DNA of 64,000 nt from an uncultured Cytophagales bacterium (GCA_938039675.1 CALHUI010000015.1:62001-126000), one strand, 5' to 3'; shown: positions 48,603 to 58,464, counted from the stretch's first letter. Numbers and translations are program-made. The notes: generated by a model from the sequence alone, not told the origin.

Positions 48603-50465
48603 TTATTTCAACTCAATAATTACGGCGCTGTGGGCAGGCAGTTCCAGTTTTGATAAATCATTAACGACTTTACCGCCAATTACCTCTTTGCCTTGTTTAA
48701 AGCGCCCCAGTATTTCGGTGAAAGGTTGGGTGTCTAACAACTTGGGTTCATTGCCATTGTGCAAAACCACCATCACTGCCTCTTTTTCGTTGTGGCGGAA
48801 GTAAACATAGCAGTTATCGTAAGGAATGAAGTGCGTCAGTTTGCCCGTGTGAATAACGCTCTTATTTTTCCGCCAGTTACCCAATGCAGCCAGATAGTTC
48901 CACAGCTCATTCTGTGCGGTGGTGCGACCTTTCGGAGTGAAAGCATTTGTTGTATCACCCGGCCAGCCGCCGGGAAAGTCCTTGCGAACGTCAGGATGAA
49001 AGCCGCCGTCGCCGGGCATCATGAGTTCCGTACCGTAGTAAATTTGAGGAACGCCCCGTGTAGTCAGCAAAAAAGCTAACCCCATTTTCATTTTGTTCAA
49101 ATCTTGCCCCACAGCCGTGGCAAAACGCGTAACATCATGATTGTCAAGGAAAATGACATTTTCATTAGGTTTTTCGTACAGAAAATCTTCTGCCAGCACG
49201 TGGTAGAGCCGCGAAAGACCACTGCCCCAACCTGTCGGTTCGTTCAAAGCCGGTGCAATGGCCTCAAACAGGGGAAAATCGGTGATAGAGGGCAAGGGGG
49301 AGCGATATCCGTCGCGATTTTGTGTGCCTTTGACCCAATAGGCCTCCATCGCTGCCGAGTGTATCCACACTTCGCCGACAATATTAAACTGCGGATATTC
49401 TGCCAGTACGGCAGCCGACCACTGCGCCATAAAGTCGGGGTTAGGGTAGGGGTAAGTATCCATGCGAATGCCGTCTATGCCAAATTCTTCAATCCACCAT
49501 AAGGTGTTCTGAATCAGATATTTGGCAAGTCTTGGGTTGCGCTGGTTCAGGTCGGGCATGGTGGTGTCAAACCAACCGGTGTTCATCAGGTTGCGGTCGT
49601 GTTCGGAGGCGTGCGGGTCGGAGATAGTAGCCAGCCGATAGTTAGAGTGCGTAAACTCGCCAAACTGATTAATCCAATCGGAGTAGGGCAGGTCGTCCAT
49701 CCACCAATGATACAGGCCGCAGTGGTTCATCACCATGTCTTTGATTATCTTCATGCCGCGCTTGTGGCTTGCCTCAATCAGTTCACGGTATTTTCCGTTA
49801 CCGCCCAAACGTCTGTCCACTCGATAAAAATCGGTAATGGCATAGCCGTGGTAGGAAGAAGTCGGCATGTCATTTTCCAACACAGGATTGAGCCACAGGG
49901 CTGTTATGCCCAGTGATTGGATATAGTCAAGTTTTTGCAAAATGCCGTCAATATCGCCGCCGTGCCTGCCAAAAGGAGCGGTTCGGTCAGCTTTTTCGCG
50001 CATGCCTTCTATGTTGTCTATGGCGGGGTTGCCATTGGCAAAGCGGTCGGGCATAATCAGGTAAATTAAGTCCTGCGGGCCGAATCCTTGAATGCGGTTG
50101 GCTGCCTGCTGCTTGGCTTTCAGCGTATAGCTGACAGTGGTCGAAGCGCCGGTGCTGCTTGTAAATGTGAAACTAATACTGCCGGGGCGGGCATTGGGTT
50201 GAATATCTAACTGCAGGAAAACATAATTACTGTTTTGCGGCCGCACGGTTTCAATCAGGTGCACGCCTTCGTAGGGCTTCATGGCAACTTGTGTTTCACC
50301 GATGTTTTTGCCGTGAACCAAAATTTCCAGAGACCGGTTTTTCATACCTACCCACCAGTTGGGTGGTTCTATGCGGTCAATGGCAGGTTGTCCATAAATC
50401 AGTGAAGCAAGTGAAAATTGCATGAGCAAAAGGCATAGTGAGAAAGTTAAACTTTTGAGTTTCAT
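48603..50465 (-). CDS. Secreted GH13 alpha-amylase / neopullulanase-like
   Basis: From the ATG at 50465 the protein has 620 residues with a signal peptide (1-25). An N-terminal beta-domain (RIEPPNWWVGMKNRSLEI) is of the cyclomaltodextrinase/neopullulanase type. The GH13 barrel carries nucleophile Asp336 (GIDGIRMDTYPYP), acid/base Glu365 (NIVGEVWIHS) and Asp444 (FLDNHDVTR). A C-terminal sheet domain follows. The start nine codons earlier (50492) would damage the signal peptide. It resembles SusA-type periplasmic alpha-glucan hydrolases, but no SusC/SusD pair is in the window. It stands alone, with a hairpin upstream. Confidence 0.9.
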   Translation of the reverse strand: MKLKSLTFSLCLLLMQFSLASLIYGQPAIDRIEPPNWWVGMKNRSLEILVHGKNIGETQVAMKPYEGVHLIETVRPQNSNYVFLQLDIQPNARPGSISFTFTSSTGASTTVSYTLKAKQQAANRIQGFGPQDLIYLIMPDRFANGNPAIDNIEGMREKADRTAPFGRHGGDIDGILQKLDYIQSLGITALWLNPVLENDMPTSSYHGYAITDFYRVDRRLGGNGKYRELIEASHKRGMKIIKDMVMNHCGLYHWWMDDLPYSDWINQFGEFTHSNYRLATISDPHASEHDRNLMNTGWFDTTMPDLNQRNPRLAKYLIQNTLWWIEEFGIDGIRMDTYPYPNPDFMAQWSAAVLAEYPQFNIVGEVWIHSAAMEAYWVKGTQNRDGYRSPLPSITDFPLFEAIAPALNEPTGWGSGLSRLYHVLAEDFLYEKPNENVIFLDNHDVTRFATAVGQDLNKMKMGLAFLLTTRGVPQIYYGTELMMPGDGGFHPDVRKDFPGGWPGDTTNAFTPKGRTTAQNELWNYLAALGNWRKNKSVIHTGKLTHFIPYDNCYVYFRHNEKEAVMVVLHNGNEPKLLDTQPFTEILGRFKQGKEVIGGKVVNDLSKLELPAHSAVIIELK

Positions 50466-50487
50466 AGTGGTATTGGTACAATAAATC

Positions 50488-50513
50488 CCCAAGGAATGTC
50501 TCTGTTCCTCGGG
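50488..50513 (-). terminator. Hairpin between the 50537 gene and the amylase gene
   Basis: CCCAAGGAA (50488-50496) and TTCCTCGGG (50505-50513) form a 9-bp stem with one A-C mismatch and an 8-base loop. It lies just after the stop of the upstream minus-strand gene at 50537, so it would terminate that gene before the amylase start. Confidence 0.45.
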
Positions 50514-50536
50514 AATTGGTGAGTGATTATATGGGT

Positions 50537-51736
50537 TTAAAATTTACGTCCGATGAGCTCGTAAAATTCTTTGACTTCGTCTTTGGAAAAATCCCAGCCG
50601 TATTTGGGCAAATATTTTTCTTTGACAATCATAATGGCATCGTGGTAGTCTTTACAACTGTCAATTGTGGTAATAGCCTCGTTGAAATCGGCTGTACTGC
50701 CTCCAAAGAGTTCGTTAATGAATTTGTAGCGGCGGTTCAGCGGTATAAAATCGTTGAGACTCTGTATTTTGGCATTTTTATACATGTCTGAAACCGAAGG
50801 GGCTTTTGTCTGCTGCTGTGCCAGCAATTCATTTAGCGATGGTTTTTTCTGCTCGGGTTCGCTTGTAAACTTGCTGTTGAGAGGTGTAAACTTGGGTTCT
50901 TCCTTAGGCGGCTGAACAGGTTGAGAGCTTGGTTTTGCCGTTTGTTTGAAGAAAGACTGAACGACGGTTTTATCTTCGGTGTGCAGCGGACTGTGTGGCG
51001 GCTCGTCGTTTTCAACGCCAAAACTCATTTTTGAAATTTCAAAAGACATGCTGTTGATGCTGTCATTGCTGAAATCCAGCGGGTCTTCTGGTGTTTCGGG
51101 GGAGACAATCTGCGCCAGATGGTTTTTATCGAGCGGAAGGGTATTGCTCAGCGAAGCAATAATTTCGTCTTCATTGTCCAGCAGTGCTTTTTGTTGGGCA
51201 ACTTGTTGCACCAATTCCTGTGCAAAAGGGATGCTCAAAGGGCTGACGGTTGCACTCATGCGGCGTACTAACTCATCAGCCATGCGGCGGTGGACTTTAA
51301 AATATTTCAGCAATGGTTTTATGTCTGTTTCTGCGGAAACAGCCTGACTTTTTTGGGTGAATAAATTACTGAAATAGCCGCTGGGAGTAAGCGTGAGCAC
51401 TAATGTTTCTTTCACGGCATCTGCCAGTAAGGGTTCAAAGTGCTTCCTATCGATGCTGATGTGCTTAGAAACAACATTCATAAAGGCAGCAAGTGCTTTT
51501 TGCACATCAGCCGATGTGTAATCAAAAAAAGGACTGCGCAAGTTGGCTGTTTCTTTCTGCCATTGCAGAAATATGTTTTTAATTGCTAGCAGGCTAACCT
51601 GTTTTTCTATGGGCAGTGCTACAATTTCCTGCCCGCTGATTCGGTCTTTTTGAGCAAAAAAATTATTACAAACGATATTGGCAAATCGGCGAGCGTATTT
51701 TTCTGTTTCCGTAATATTCAATTGGCGTTGTAACAT
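50537..51736 (-). CDS. Conserved Bacteroidota protein of unknown function
   Basis: A 399-residue cytoplasmic protein with no signal or membrane helix. The first 210 residues are helical (MLQRQLNITETEKYARRFAN; KHISIDRKHFEPLLADAVKE). A low-complexity Pro/Glu/Ser-rich stretch follows (about 240-320). The C-terminal 70 residues (DFIPLNRRYKFINELFGG; YLPKYGWDF; EFYELIGRKF) have the pattern of a conserved domain found across Bacteroidota next to metallophosphatase genes. The function is unknown. The gene is divergent from the 5'-nucleotidase, with 150 bases between starts. Confidence 0.75.
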   Translation of the reverse strand: MLQRQLNITETEKYARRFANIVCNNFFAQKDRISGQEIVALPIEKQVSLLAIKNIFLQWQKETANLRSPFFDYTSADVQKALAAFMNVVSKHISIDRKHFEPLLADAVKETLVLTLTPSGYFSNLFTQKSQAVSAETDIKPLLKYFKVHRRMADELVRRMSATVSPLSIPFAQELVQQVAQQKALLDNEDEIIASLSNTLPLDKNHLAQIVSPETPEDPLDFSNDSINSMSFEISKMSFGVENDEPPHSPLHTEDKTVVQSFFKQTAKPSSQPVQPPKEEPKFTPLNSKFTSEPEQKKPSLNELLAQQQTKAPSVSDMYKNAKIQSLNDFIPLNRRYKFINELFGGSTADFNEAITTIDSCKDYHDAIMIVKEKYLPKYGWDFSKDEVKEFYELIGRKF

Positions 51737-51846
51737 ATAATCAGCGTTGGCTAATAATAGCAGAAAAAAGATGCATAAATATATTGCAAAGTAGCATATT
51801 TCTTTCGGAATTAAAGATTGGCGGCAATCCTTTATGAGCGTTTTTT

Positions 51847-51854
51847 TAGCTTTG
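51847..51854 (+). promoter_or_regulatory. Candidate -7 box for the 5'-nucleotidase gene
   Basis: TAGCTTTG matches TAnnTTTG exactly, 32 bases upstream of the ATG at 51887. The nearest upstream TTG is 26 bases away, so the -33 element is not convincing. Confidence 0.4.
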
Positions 51855-51886
51855 CTGAATTATTTCATTTCTGATGTGTTGTTACT

Positions 51887-53371
51887 ATGAAAAAAAGCCC
51901 CTTTGTACCGCTGTTGCTGGTGCTTGTCGTTTTATTATCGGGCAGTTGCCGGACTTACTGCACAGCGCAGTTTTTTGCTATCAATGATACCTATGAAATC
52001 GCACCGCTGGCTAACGGTACGATAGGAGGCATGGCACGTGTAGCTACGGCCTATCAACAGGAAAAGACCAAGCAACCGCAAACTTTTTTTGTTCATGCCG
52101 GCGATTTTGTCAGCCCATCGGTTATCGGAACGCTGCGCAACGAGGGCAGACGCATTGCAGGCCAACAGATGATAGAAGCCATGAATGCGGCAGGCGTACA
52201 ATATGCTACATTTGGCAATCATGAGTTTGATATTGATGAGGCTAACTTGCTGTTGCGCATAGAAGAATCTGATTTTCAGTGGATTGTTGCAAATCTAAAA
52301 TATAAAAAAGACGGCGAAACGGCTTTGTTTGTACAGCGGGGCAAACCTATGCCTGCTTCGGTAATTTTACAGACCGATAAGCTGAAAATAGGTATGCTGG
52401 CCGTTGTCATTCCGGTAAATAAAGCCTATGCAGATTTTGAGGACTTTTGTGCTGCTGCCGAGAGAGAGTATCGGTTGCTTGCGCCGCAATGCGATGCGGT
52501 AGTGGCACTCACGCACTTGGAGTTGGCGCAGGATATGGAACTGGCACGTCGCCTGCCCGGGCTGTCGCTCATCATGGGCGGCCACGACCATGAAAATATG
52601 TACTACAAAGTCGGTAAAACGGTGATTGCCAAAGCTGATGCCAATGCCAAAACGGCATATCTGCATCGCTTACGGGTAGCACCGCAAGCCAAAAAGTGGA
52701 AGGTTAATTCCCGATTGGTTGCCATTACGCCTGCACTGGCCGATGAGCCTAAAACAGCCGCAGTTGTGCAAAAATGGCAACAGATTGCAGAAAAAAGTTT
52801 CAGCGATATGGGATTTAATGCCTCCCAAGTGGTTACCGTTACCCGCGAGCCGTGGGACGGCTTGGAAAAAAGCGTGCGCAACGCACCAACCAATCTCAGC
52901 AAATTGATTGTGAAGGCCGTAAAAGCAGCCATCCCCGAGGCGGATGCAGCTATCATCAATACGGGTTCTATCCGCGTAGATGACAAATTAGAAGGTAACA
53001 TTACCCAATATGACATTGTACGCATTCTGCCTTTTGGCGGCGGGCTTTCCAAAATGAAAATTACAGGTGCACTATTGATAGATGTGCTGGAAGGCGGGCT
53101 TAAAAATAAAGGTTTGGGTGGCTATTTGGTACACGCAGGTATCACGCAAAATACTAACGGCGAATGGCTCATCGGCGGCGAACCAATTGATAAAACAAAA
53201 ACCTACACACTGGCAAGTACCGATTTTTTGGTGAGCGGTAAAGAATTTAATCTGGAATTTTTTAATGCCAATAATCCCCAAATAACTGATTTGCAGATTT
53301 TTACCGATAATTCCGACATCCGCTCCGACATTCGGAAAGTATTTATCCGGTACCTGCAGCAAAAAAATTAG
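51887..53371 (+). CDS. 5'-nucleotidase / UDP-sugar hydrolase-like lipoprotein
   Basis: A 494-residue exported enzyme with a lipoprotein signal (LVVLLSGSC, Cys about 21). The metallophosphatase domain has FFAINDTYEIAPL, VHAGDFVSPSVIG, TFGNHEFDIDEANL, VALTHLEL and IMGGHDHENMYYK, the usual dimetal ligands. The C-terminal 5'-nucleotidase substrate domain (from about residue 330) has ADAAIINTGSIRVD, DIVRILPFGG and YLVHAGI. The enzyme would release phosphate from nucleotides or nucleotide sugars in the periplasm. The first motif is FFAINDTYE rather than the canonical DxHG, typical of a Bacteroidota subgroup. It is convergent with tilS. Confidence 0.88.
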   Translation: MKKSPFVPLLLVLVVLLSGSCRTYCTAQFFAINDTYEIAPLANGTIGGMARVATAYQQEKTKQPQTFFVHAGDFVSPSVIGTLRNEGRRIAGQQMIEAMNAAGVQYATFGNHEFDIDEANLLLRIEESDFQWIVANLKYKKDGETALFVQRGKPMPASVILQTDKLKIGMLAVVIPVNKAYADFEDFCAAAEREYRLLAPQCDAVVALTHLELAQDMELARRLPGLSLIMGGHDHENMYYKVGKTVIAKADANAKTAYLHRLRVAPQAKKWKVNSRLVAITPALADEPKTAAVVQKWQQIAEKSFSDMGFNASQVVTVTREPWDGLEKSVRNAPTNLSKLIVKAVKAAIPEADAAIINTGSIRVDDKLEGNITQYDIVRILPFGGGLSKMKITGALLIDVLEGGLKNKGLGGYLVHAGITQNTNGEWLIGGEPIDKTKTYTLASTDFLVSGKEFNLEFFNANNPQITDLQIFTDNSDIRSDIRKVFIRYLQQKN

Positions 53372-53386
53372 ACAACTGCACACAGG

Positions 53387-54742
53387 CTAACGAACCGCTA
53401 TTTTTGCAATGGCAGCCGTATCGTCAGATATGCGGGCAAGTTCGGAAAGACGATAACCAATCAGCCATAAAATCTGCCCCTGTGCATTACACAGCACGTA
53501 TGCAGACTTTTTTTCATGCAGTGCAACCTTCAAATCGGTCAGTATATCGCTGATTTTTTTGCTCCCGCGCATGCCCAGCGGTTGCATTTTGTCGCCTGCC
53601 TGCCAATAGCGAACGGTTAGTGGAAACACTAAAGCGGCAGCATCAACCCATACGACAGCAGGGTTTTCGCTATGAAGGGCTGCATCTTTCGGCTGCTTTA
53701 AATGTATGGATATAACTTTTTGATTATCCAAACTGTAAGTGCCGAAATTTGGAATGGATACGGAGTAATCGGAGGCTTTGTCGCTGCTTAAAGAGCTTAT
53801 CACAATTTGCCCGCGATTAATTGCTGCCCGATGGGTATTAGACAGAAATTGCGTACCGCTTTGGCTGTGCAGGTGTTTAGCAATAAGCACTGCCGTTTGA
53901 TAATTAAATCCCCATTTTTTGAGATATTCATAAAGGAATAAGCGCGGTGAGTGGAGTTGCTCCAAAGCCTTGATATTTAGGTAAAAAATACCGTCAGATT
54001 CATGCACAACCTGTTTTTCAGCATCGGCAATTGCTGATTGAAGCCACTGAGCGGCATCGCTCAATCGTTGGTGCGTGTCAGCAAAACCCTGAACAACCGA
54101 AGGGTTGATTTTTTCCAGTAGGGGTACAATCTGATGACGGATAAAATTGCGGGTGTAGTAATTGCTCGTATTGGAACTATCTTCGCGCCATTGCAGATGA
54201 CTGGCATGTGCATATTGTACAATTTCCACTCTACTGAATGCCAACATCGGTCGTACTACTGCCCCCTGTCGGAGTGGAATACCGCGAATGCCTTTAATAC
54301 CACAGCCTTTGACAAGCTGATACAGACTTGTTTCCAAAGCATCGCTAAGGTGATGTGCCGTTAAGATATGTGTAAAACCGTATTGTTTTTGCAGTGCCCC
54401 AAACCACTCATAGCGCAGTTTTCTTGCCGTTTCTTGGATGCCCTGTTTGTTGTTTTTTGCCTGTTGCTGTGTGTCAAATCGTTGAACAAACAGTTTAACA
54501 TTAAGCTTTTCAGCAAGTTGTCTAACAAACTGTTCGTCTCCGTCCGATTCGCTGCCCCGCAATTGATAATTGACATGTGCCAAAGTTACCGCATAACCCA
54601 ACCGACAGAGCGCTGCACTCATCACCACAGAATCAACGCCGCCGCTTATGGCAAGCAGCAAGGAATCATTTGTAGTAAACAGTTGATTATCAGCAATAAA
54701 ATCTGATAACTTTTGCTCAAAAACGGTCTTGAACGGCATCAA
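53387..54742 (-). CDS. tilS: tRNA(Ile)-lysidine synthase
   Basis: The 451-residue enzyme attaches lysine to C34 of tRNA-Ile(CAU), needed to read AUA codons. The N-terminal PP-loop ATPase has SGGVDS (33-38) in LLLAISGGVDSVVMSAAL, followed by ILTAHHLSDALETSLYQLVK and IRGIPLRQGAVVRPMLAFSR. The C-terminal TilS substrate domain has PLGMRGSKKISDILTD and KKSAYVLCNAQGQILWLIG. The start overlaps the end of the rhomboid gene by 4 bases, so the two are probably translated together. Confidence 0.94.
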   Translation of the reverse strand: MMPFKTVFEQKLSDFIADNQLFTTNDSLLLAISGGVDSVVMSAALCRLGYAVTLAHVNYQLRGSESDGDEQFVRQLAEKLNVKLFVQRFDTQQQAKNNKQGIQETARKLRYEWFGALQKQYGFTHILTAHHLSDALETSLYQLVKGCGIKGIRGIPLRQGAVVRPMLAFSRVEIVQYAHASHLQWREDSSNTSNYYTRNFIRHQIVPLLEKINPSVVQGFADTHQRLSDAAQWLQSAIADAEKQVVHESDGIFYLNIKALEQLHSPRLFLYEYLKKWGFNYQTAVLIAKHLHSQSGTQFLSNTHRAAINRGQIVISSLSSDKASDYSVSIPNFGTYSLDNQKVISIHLKQPKDAALHSENPAVVWVDAAALVFPLTVRYWQAGDKMQPLGMRGSKKISDILTDLKVALHEKKSAYVLCNAQGQILWLIGYRLSELARISDDTAAIAKIAVR

Positions 54743-55293
54743 TACGTAGGACGGCGGCGGAAGCTAAACCCGAAAACAGCACCACATATGCCCCCAATGA
54801 TATGGGCAAATTCCGAAATATTATTTTGCTGAAACATGTTGATAAATTCTTTGCCAAGAAACAACACAACTACCAACACAAATGTCAGTGGTATGCGCCC
54901 GCGTTGCAGATTCACGATAGAACTCAGTAGAATCATCATAAAAACAACGCCGCTTGCGCCTAACAAACCGGACGAGAAAAAGAAAATATTCAGTATGCCG
55001 GTTACAAATGCGGTAATGAACATCATCATCAACAAACCTGAAGAGCCATATTTTTCTTCCAGAATAGGCCCCAGCAGCAAAATAAAAGTCAGGTTATTGA
55101 GCAGATGCCCCCAATCTCCATGACCAAGAACATGCGAAAACAACCGAAAAAAATCCAGTGGATTGGAAACATCCATTGTCCCCGAAACGCTGAACATTGG
55201 CATCAGGTTAATTCCCATACCTTGCAACGCCACCAAGAAGGTGCAGATAAATGCAAAGGTTAGCACAACAGGCGCATTGTATTGTATTTTCAT
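54739..55293 (-). CDS. Rhomboid-family intramembrane serine protease
   Basis: From the ATG at 55293 the protein has 184 residues and about six membrane helices. Rhomboid hallmarks are HLLNNLTFILLLG (HxxxN type) in helix 2, GASGVVF with the catalytic Ser, and HIIGGICGAVFGF with the catalytic His. The size is that of a minimal bacterial rhomboid. The substrate is unknown. It overlaps tilS by 4 bases and may be part of the same transcript as the preceding gene. Confidence 0.86.
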   Translation of the reverse strand: MKIQYNAPVVLTFAFICTFLVALQGMGINLMPMFSVSGTMDVSNPLDFFRLFSHVLGHGDWGHLLNNLTFILLLGPILEEKYGSSGLLMMMFITAFVTGILNIFFFSSGLLGASGVVFMMILLSSIVNLQRGRIPLTFVLVVVLFLGKEFINMFQQNNISEFAHIIGGICGAVFGFSFRRRPTY

Positions 55294-55406
55294 GAGCATG
55301 CTTGTTTGCAATAAATAGTAATTGAGCGGTTTATGGCGAACTTGTATCAGCAGCGTGCAACGGCAAAATCCGATTGCTTATGAAATACACCTAAATTTGT
55401 TTATCA

Positions 55407-56855
55407 TTATTTTAGTTTTTTGCGTTCTAAAGCGGCTACCAGCACGAGCACAATGCTTACAATGGCCGAGGCAGCAAGCACAAAACTTACAACCGATATC
55501 CAAATGTCGGTGCTTTCCAAAGAACTGAGGCTGTTGTCCAATTTATAAATGTTGTCATAATAAGCCCCGCTGCCTGTATTGCTGATGCTGTTGTCTGTGC
55601 GACTCTCCCCCTCCACACGAATACTTATTTGCGGCTTTAGCGTATCATAAGTCTGTTTTTCGGTATTGAAAAAAATCCATTGGAAGTAGTCCGACATATT
55701 ATATGCACCCGGTTCATTGGGTATAATCATGTATGTAAACTTTTTGCTGCCCGTAACGCGGCTGTTCTCACGGTTAATTTGCTGCTGAACATTGGGCGGA
55801 TACACTTCAAGCGCAGGTGTGCGGCGTGTATCGGGTTCGCGAAGAAAGGCAAAATTGCCCTGTCCACTGATTTGAAAGTCATAATTGACACTTTGGCCTG
55901 TTTGCAGCGTCGTTTGGCCGATTTTTTCTTCTAACTTAAACAGACCAACGGCTACTTTCTCTCTTAGCGGATGAGGCGGCAGAGGCTTAACCTTGATTTT
56001 AATAGGCTTTGAATTGTAATTTTTCGCCTCTTCACGCCCATATTTACCCGGATGCAGTTTGATGAGCGGCAGCGAAATTTGCGGCAGTTCTACCTCGCCT
56101 GCCTGATTGAGGTAATAGTTAGACTGATAGATTTTATATTGCTGGTAATCTTTGCCTCTTATGTTGACAATTGTCGGAATAATTTGACCGCCAACGTTAA
56201 AGTTTTCTTCCCAACAATTTTCAGGCTTTAATTTTTTTACAACTGCCGATAGTTGCTGAAAAAGGTTATCGGGAAATTTCAATAAGTAAGGGCTGCTTTG
56301 CAAGGCATAAAAAGCAATGATAACATTTATGCCTTCACCTGCATATATCTCCTTGCGGTCGGTAGCCACAGCCAAAAATACATCTTCGCGCACTACTTCA
56401 ATTTCAGATTCCAAATCGGGGGCTGACCAAAAGTCATAGGCAGAAGAGCTTGATACAGAAGCAGTTACGGTAATGGTTGCGCCCTGAAAACTCACTTGTT
56501 TGCCATTAACGGTAAGTGTAAACGGAGCAATGGTGTAAATACCTTCTTTGGTAGGGCGATAGTTTTGTACCAACTGCGAAATCTGAGTCAATCGTCCACT
56601 GATGAGTGCCTGCCTGTCTCCCGACGAAATATCGGACTTGGTAAATCCTTTAATGGTTGGAAAACTGCTGTAATCATTCACTTTCCCGTTGATAACCGAA
56701 ATCTTGATTTGCAGCGATTCATTCATCGCAATTTCGGTTTTGGGAATTTCTATCTGAATTTCCTGTGCAAACACCGCAAAGCCCAACAGCCAGCCAAACA
56801 GCAATCCCACTATGTGCAATTTGTATTGGTTGATTTTGATAAAGTTCGGAAGCAT
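55407..56855 (-). CDS. batD: BatD-family protein
   Basis: A 482-residue protein with an N-terminal signal (about 12-32), long beta-rich extracytoplasmic modules (IQIEIPKTEIAMNESLQIKI; GKQVSFQGATITVTASV; QSVNYDFQISGQGNFAFLRE) and one C-terminal membrane helix (WISVVSFVLAASAIVSIVLV). This is the layout of BatD, part of the aerotolerance batABDE cluster. The other bat genes are not in the window, so this is an isolated or paralogous copy. The ATG at 56855 gives a signal peptide; an in-frame ATG at 56879 is possible. It lies 29 bases after queG. Confidence 0.84.
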   Translation of the reverse strand: MLPNFIKINQYKLHIVGLLFGWLLGFAVFAQEIQIEIPKTEIAMNESLQIKISVINGKVNDYSSFPTIKGFTKSDISSGDRQALISGRLTQISQLVQNYRPTKEGIYTIAPFTLTVNGKQVSFQGATITVTASVSSSSAYDFWSAPDLESEIEVVREDVFLAVATDRKEIYAGEGINVIIAFYALQSSPYLLKFPDNLFQQLSAVVKKLKPENCWEENFNVGGQIIPTIVNIRGKDYQQYKIYQSNYYLNQAGEVELPQISLPLIKLHPGKYGREEAKNYNSKPIKIKVKPLPPHPLREKVAVGLFKLEEKIGQTTLQTGQSVNYDFQISGQGNFAFLREPDTRRTPALEVYPPNVQQQINRENSRVTGSKKFTYMIIPNEPGAYNMSDYFQWIFFNTEKQTYDTLKPQISIRVEGESRTDNSISNTGSGAYYDNIYKLDNSLSSLESTDIWISVVSFVLAASAIVSIVLVLVAALERKKLK

Positions 56856-56884
56856 GTAAAGCCCGTAATAGTTAAACAAAAGTA

Positions 56885-57823
56885 CTATTTTTGTTCAGTA
56901 ACGAAGGTTATGTTGCGCCGAAGCCCTGTCAGTTTGGTGCGTTTAACGGCAGATTTTTTGAACAACTCATGGAAGAGTTCCTCTGTAAGTTCTTGCCAAT
57001 CAGAGGTTTTCATGTGTTCCAGTTGCGGGTGCGGCTCAAATGCAGGTTCGCGGTGCGGGGCAGCAAATCGGTTCCACGGGCACACATCTTGGCACACATC
57101 GCAACCAAAAATCCAATTGTCCATTTGGCCGGCAAATTCATCGGGTATCTTGTCTTTCAGTTCAATGGTTAGATAAGAGATACATTTACTTCCGTCCACC
57201 ATGTAAGGCTCAACAATTGCATCGGTCGGGCAGGCATCTATGCAGCGTGTGCAAGTGCCGCAATAATCTTTAGTAGGTGCATCGGGTTCTAAATCAAGGT
57301 CAATAATCAGTTCGGCAATAAAGAAAAAACTGCCCAGTTTTCTGTTGATAATATTGGTGTGCTTACCAAGCCATCCTGCGCCGCTGCGGGCTGCCCAAGC
57401 CTTATCCATCACAGGGGCAGAATCTACAAAAACACGCCCGTCGATATCACCGATTTCCTGACGCAAAGCCTCTAATAACGACTTTAACTTATCTTTTACA
57501 ACAAAATGATAATCAGTTCCATAGGCGTATTTAGATATTTTCAGTTCATCGTCTTGGTGTAGTATTTTTTTGGCGGGATAATAGTTATAAAGCAACGATA
57601 CTACCGACTTTGCCCCGGGCACCAGCAGGCGCGGGTCTAAACGTTTGTCAAAATGATTTTCCATGTAACTCATCTGCCCGTGCATGTGTCGATTGAGCCA
57701 GTTTTCCAGCCGCGGCGCTTCTTCTTCCAAAAAAGTTGCAGCCGATATACTGCAAAAATCAAAGCCCAATTCTGCTGCCTTTTGTTTGACTATATTTGTA
57801 TGTCGGATGCGTTGAAGATTCAT
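56885..57823 (-). CDS. queG: Epoxyqueuosine reductase
   Basis: The 312-residue cobalamin- and [4Fe-4S]-dependent enzyme performs the last step of queuosine biosynthesis in tRNA. It carries the cobalamin-proximal YGTDYH and [19 protein letters not shown] segments (Asp134) and two ferredoxin clusters ([12 protein letters not shown] starting at 188, and [11 protein letters not shown]). The length is that of the short Bacteroidota form without the C-terminal HEAT repeats. It is divergent from the ECF sigma factor gene. The downstream BatD gene follows at 29 bases. Confidence 0.93.
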   Translation of the reverse strand: MNLQRIRHTNIVKQKAAELGFDFCSISAATFLEEEAPRLENWLNRHMHGQMSYMENHFDKRLDPRLLVPGAKSVVSLLYNYYPAKKILHQDDELKISKYAYGTDYHFVVKDKLKSLLEALRQEIGDIDGRVFVDSAPVMDKAWAARSGAGWLGKHTNIINRKLGSFFFIAELIIDLDLEPDAPTKDYCGTCTRCIDACPTDAIVEPYMVDGSKCISYLTIELKDKIPDEFAGQMDNWIFGCDVCQDVCPWNRFAAPHREPAFEPHPQLEHMKTSDWQELTEELFHELFKKSAVKRTKLTGLRRNITFVTEQK

Positions 57824-57897
57824 CTTGGCAGGTTTTGGACAAAATTATTACAAATTTTTTTCCTTTGGGGGTTACTTATCTCTGTCTAAACGTATTA

Positions 57898-58464
57898 ATG
57901 AAAGCAGCAATGAAAAAAACTGCCTTGTTTAACGAAGAGAGTTTTGTCAAAGCATTTCGCGAAAATAACGAGGCGGTCATGAGCAAGATATACAAGCTTT
58001 ATTTTCCGATGGTGTTACACTTTGTGCTGGTCAATAGCGGAACGGAAGATGAAGCCAAAGATATTTATCAGGAAGCATTTATCGTGCTTTACGAAAGTTT
58101 GCAACGACCTGATTTTCAGTTGCGATGCAGTATTAAAACTTTTCTGTATTCGGTCAGCCGCAACCATTGGCTGAAACGATTGCAGGCAAAGAAAATCAAA
58201 ACTGACCTGAAAGACGTGGAAGAATTTATTCCTTTTGTAGAGGATAGCGTCAGTATTGAAAACGAAGCACGCTTAGCAACGATAGAGGCAGCCATGCAGC
58301 GGTTGGGTGAACCGTGTCGTACTATTTTGGAGGATTACTACCTCAACAAAATGAGCATGACAGACATTGCTGAAAAAATGGGCTATACGAATGCAGACAA
58401 TGCCAAAACACAGAAATACAAGTGTTTTAACCGGTTGAAGAAACTAATAAAAGAACTCAAATGA
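57898..58464 (+). CDS. ECF sigma factor
   Basis: From the ATG at 57898 the protein has 188 residues. Sigma region 2 includes MSKIYKLYFPMVLHFVLVNS, EDEAKDIYQEAFIVLYESL and FLYSVSRNHWLKRLQ. Region 4 includes CRTILEDYYLNKMSMTDIAE, KMGYTN and QKYKCFNRLKKLIKEL. Earlier in-frame codons overlap the divergent queG gene. It directs RNA polymerase to a small regulon not identified here. The stop overlaps the start of the membrane protease gene by four bases, the usual coupling of a sigma factor to its anti-sigma. Confidence 0.9.
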   Translation: MKAAMKKTALFNEESFVKAFRENNEAVMSKIYKLYFPMVLHFVLVNSGTEDEAKDIYQEAFIVLYESLQRPDFQLRCSIKTFLYSVSRNHWLKRLQAKKIKTDLKDVEEFIPFVEDSVSIENEARLATIEAAMQRLGEPCRTILEDYYLNKMSMTDIAEKMGYTNADNAKTQKYKCFNRLKKLIKELK

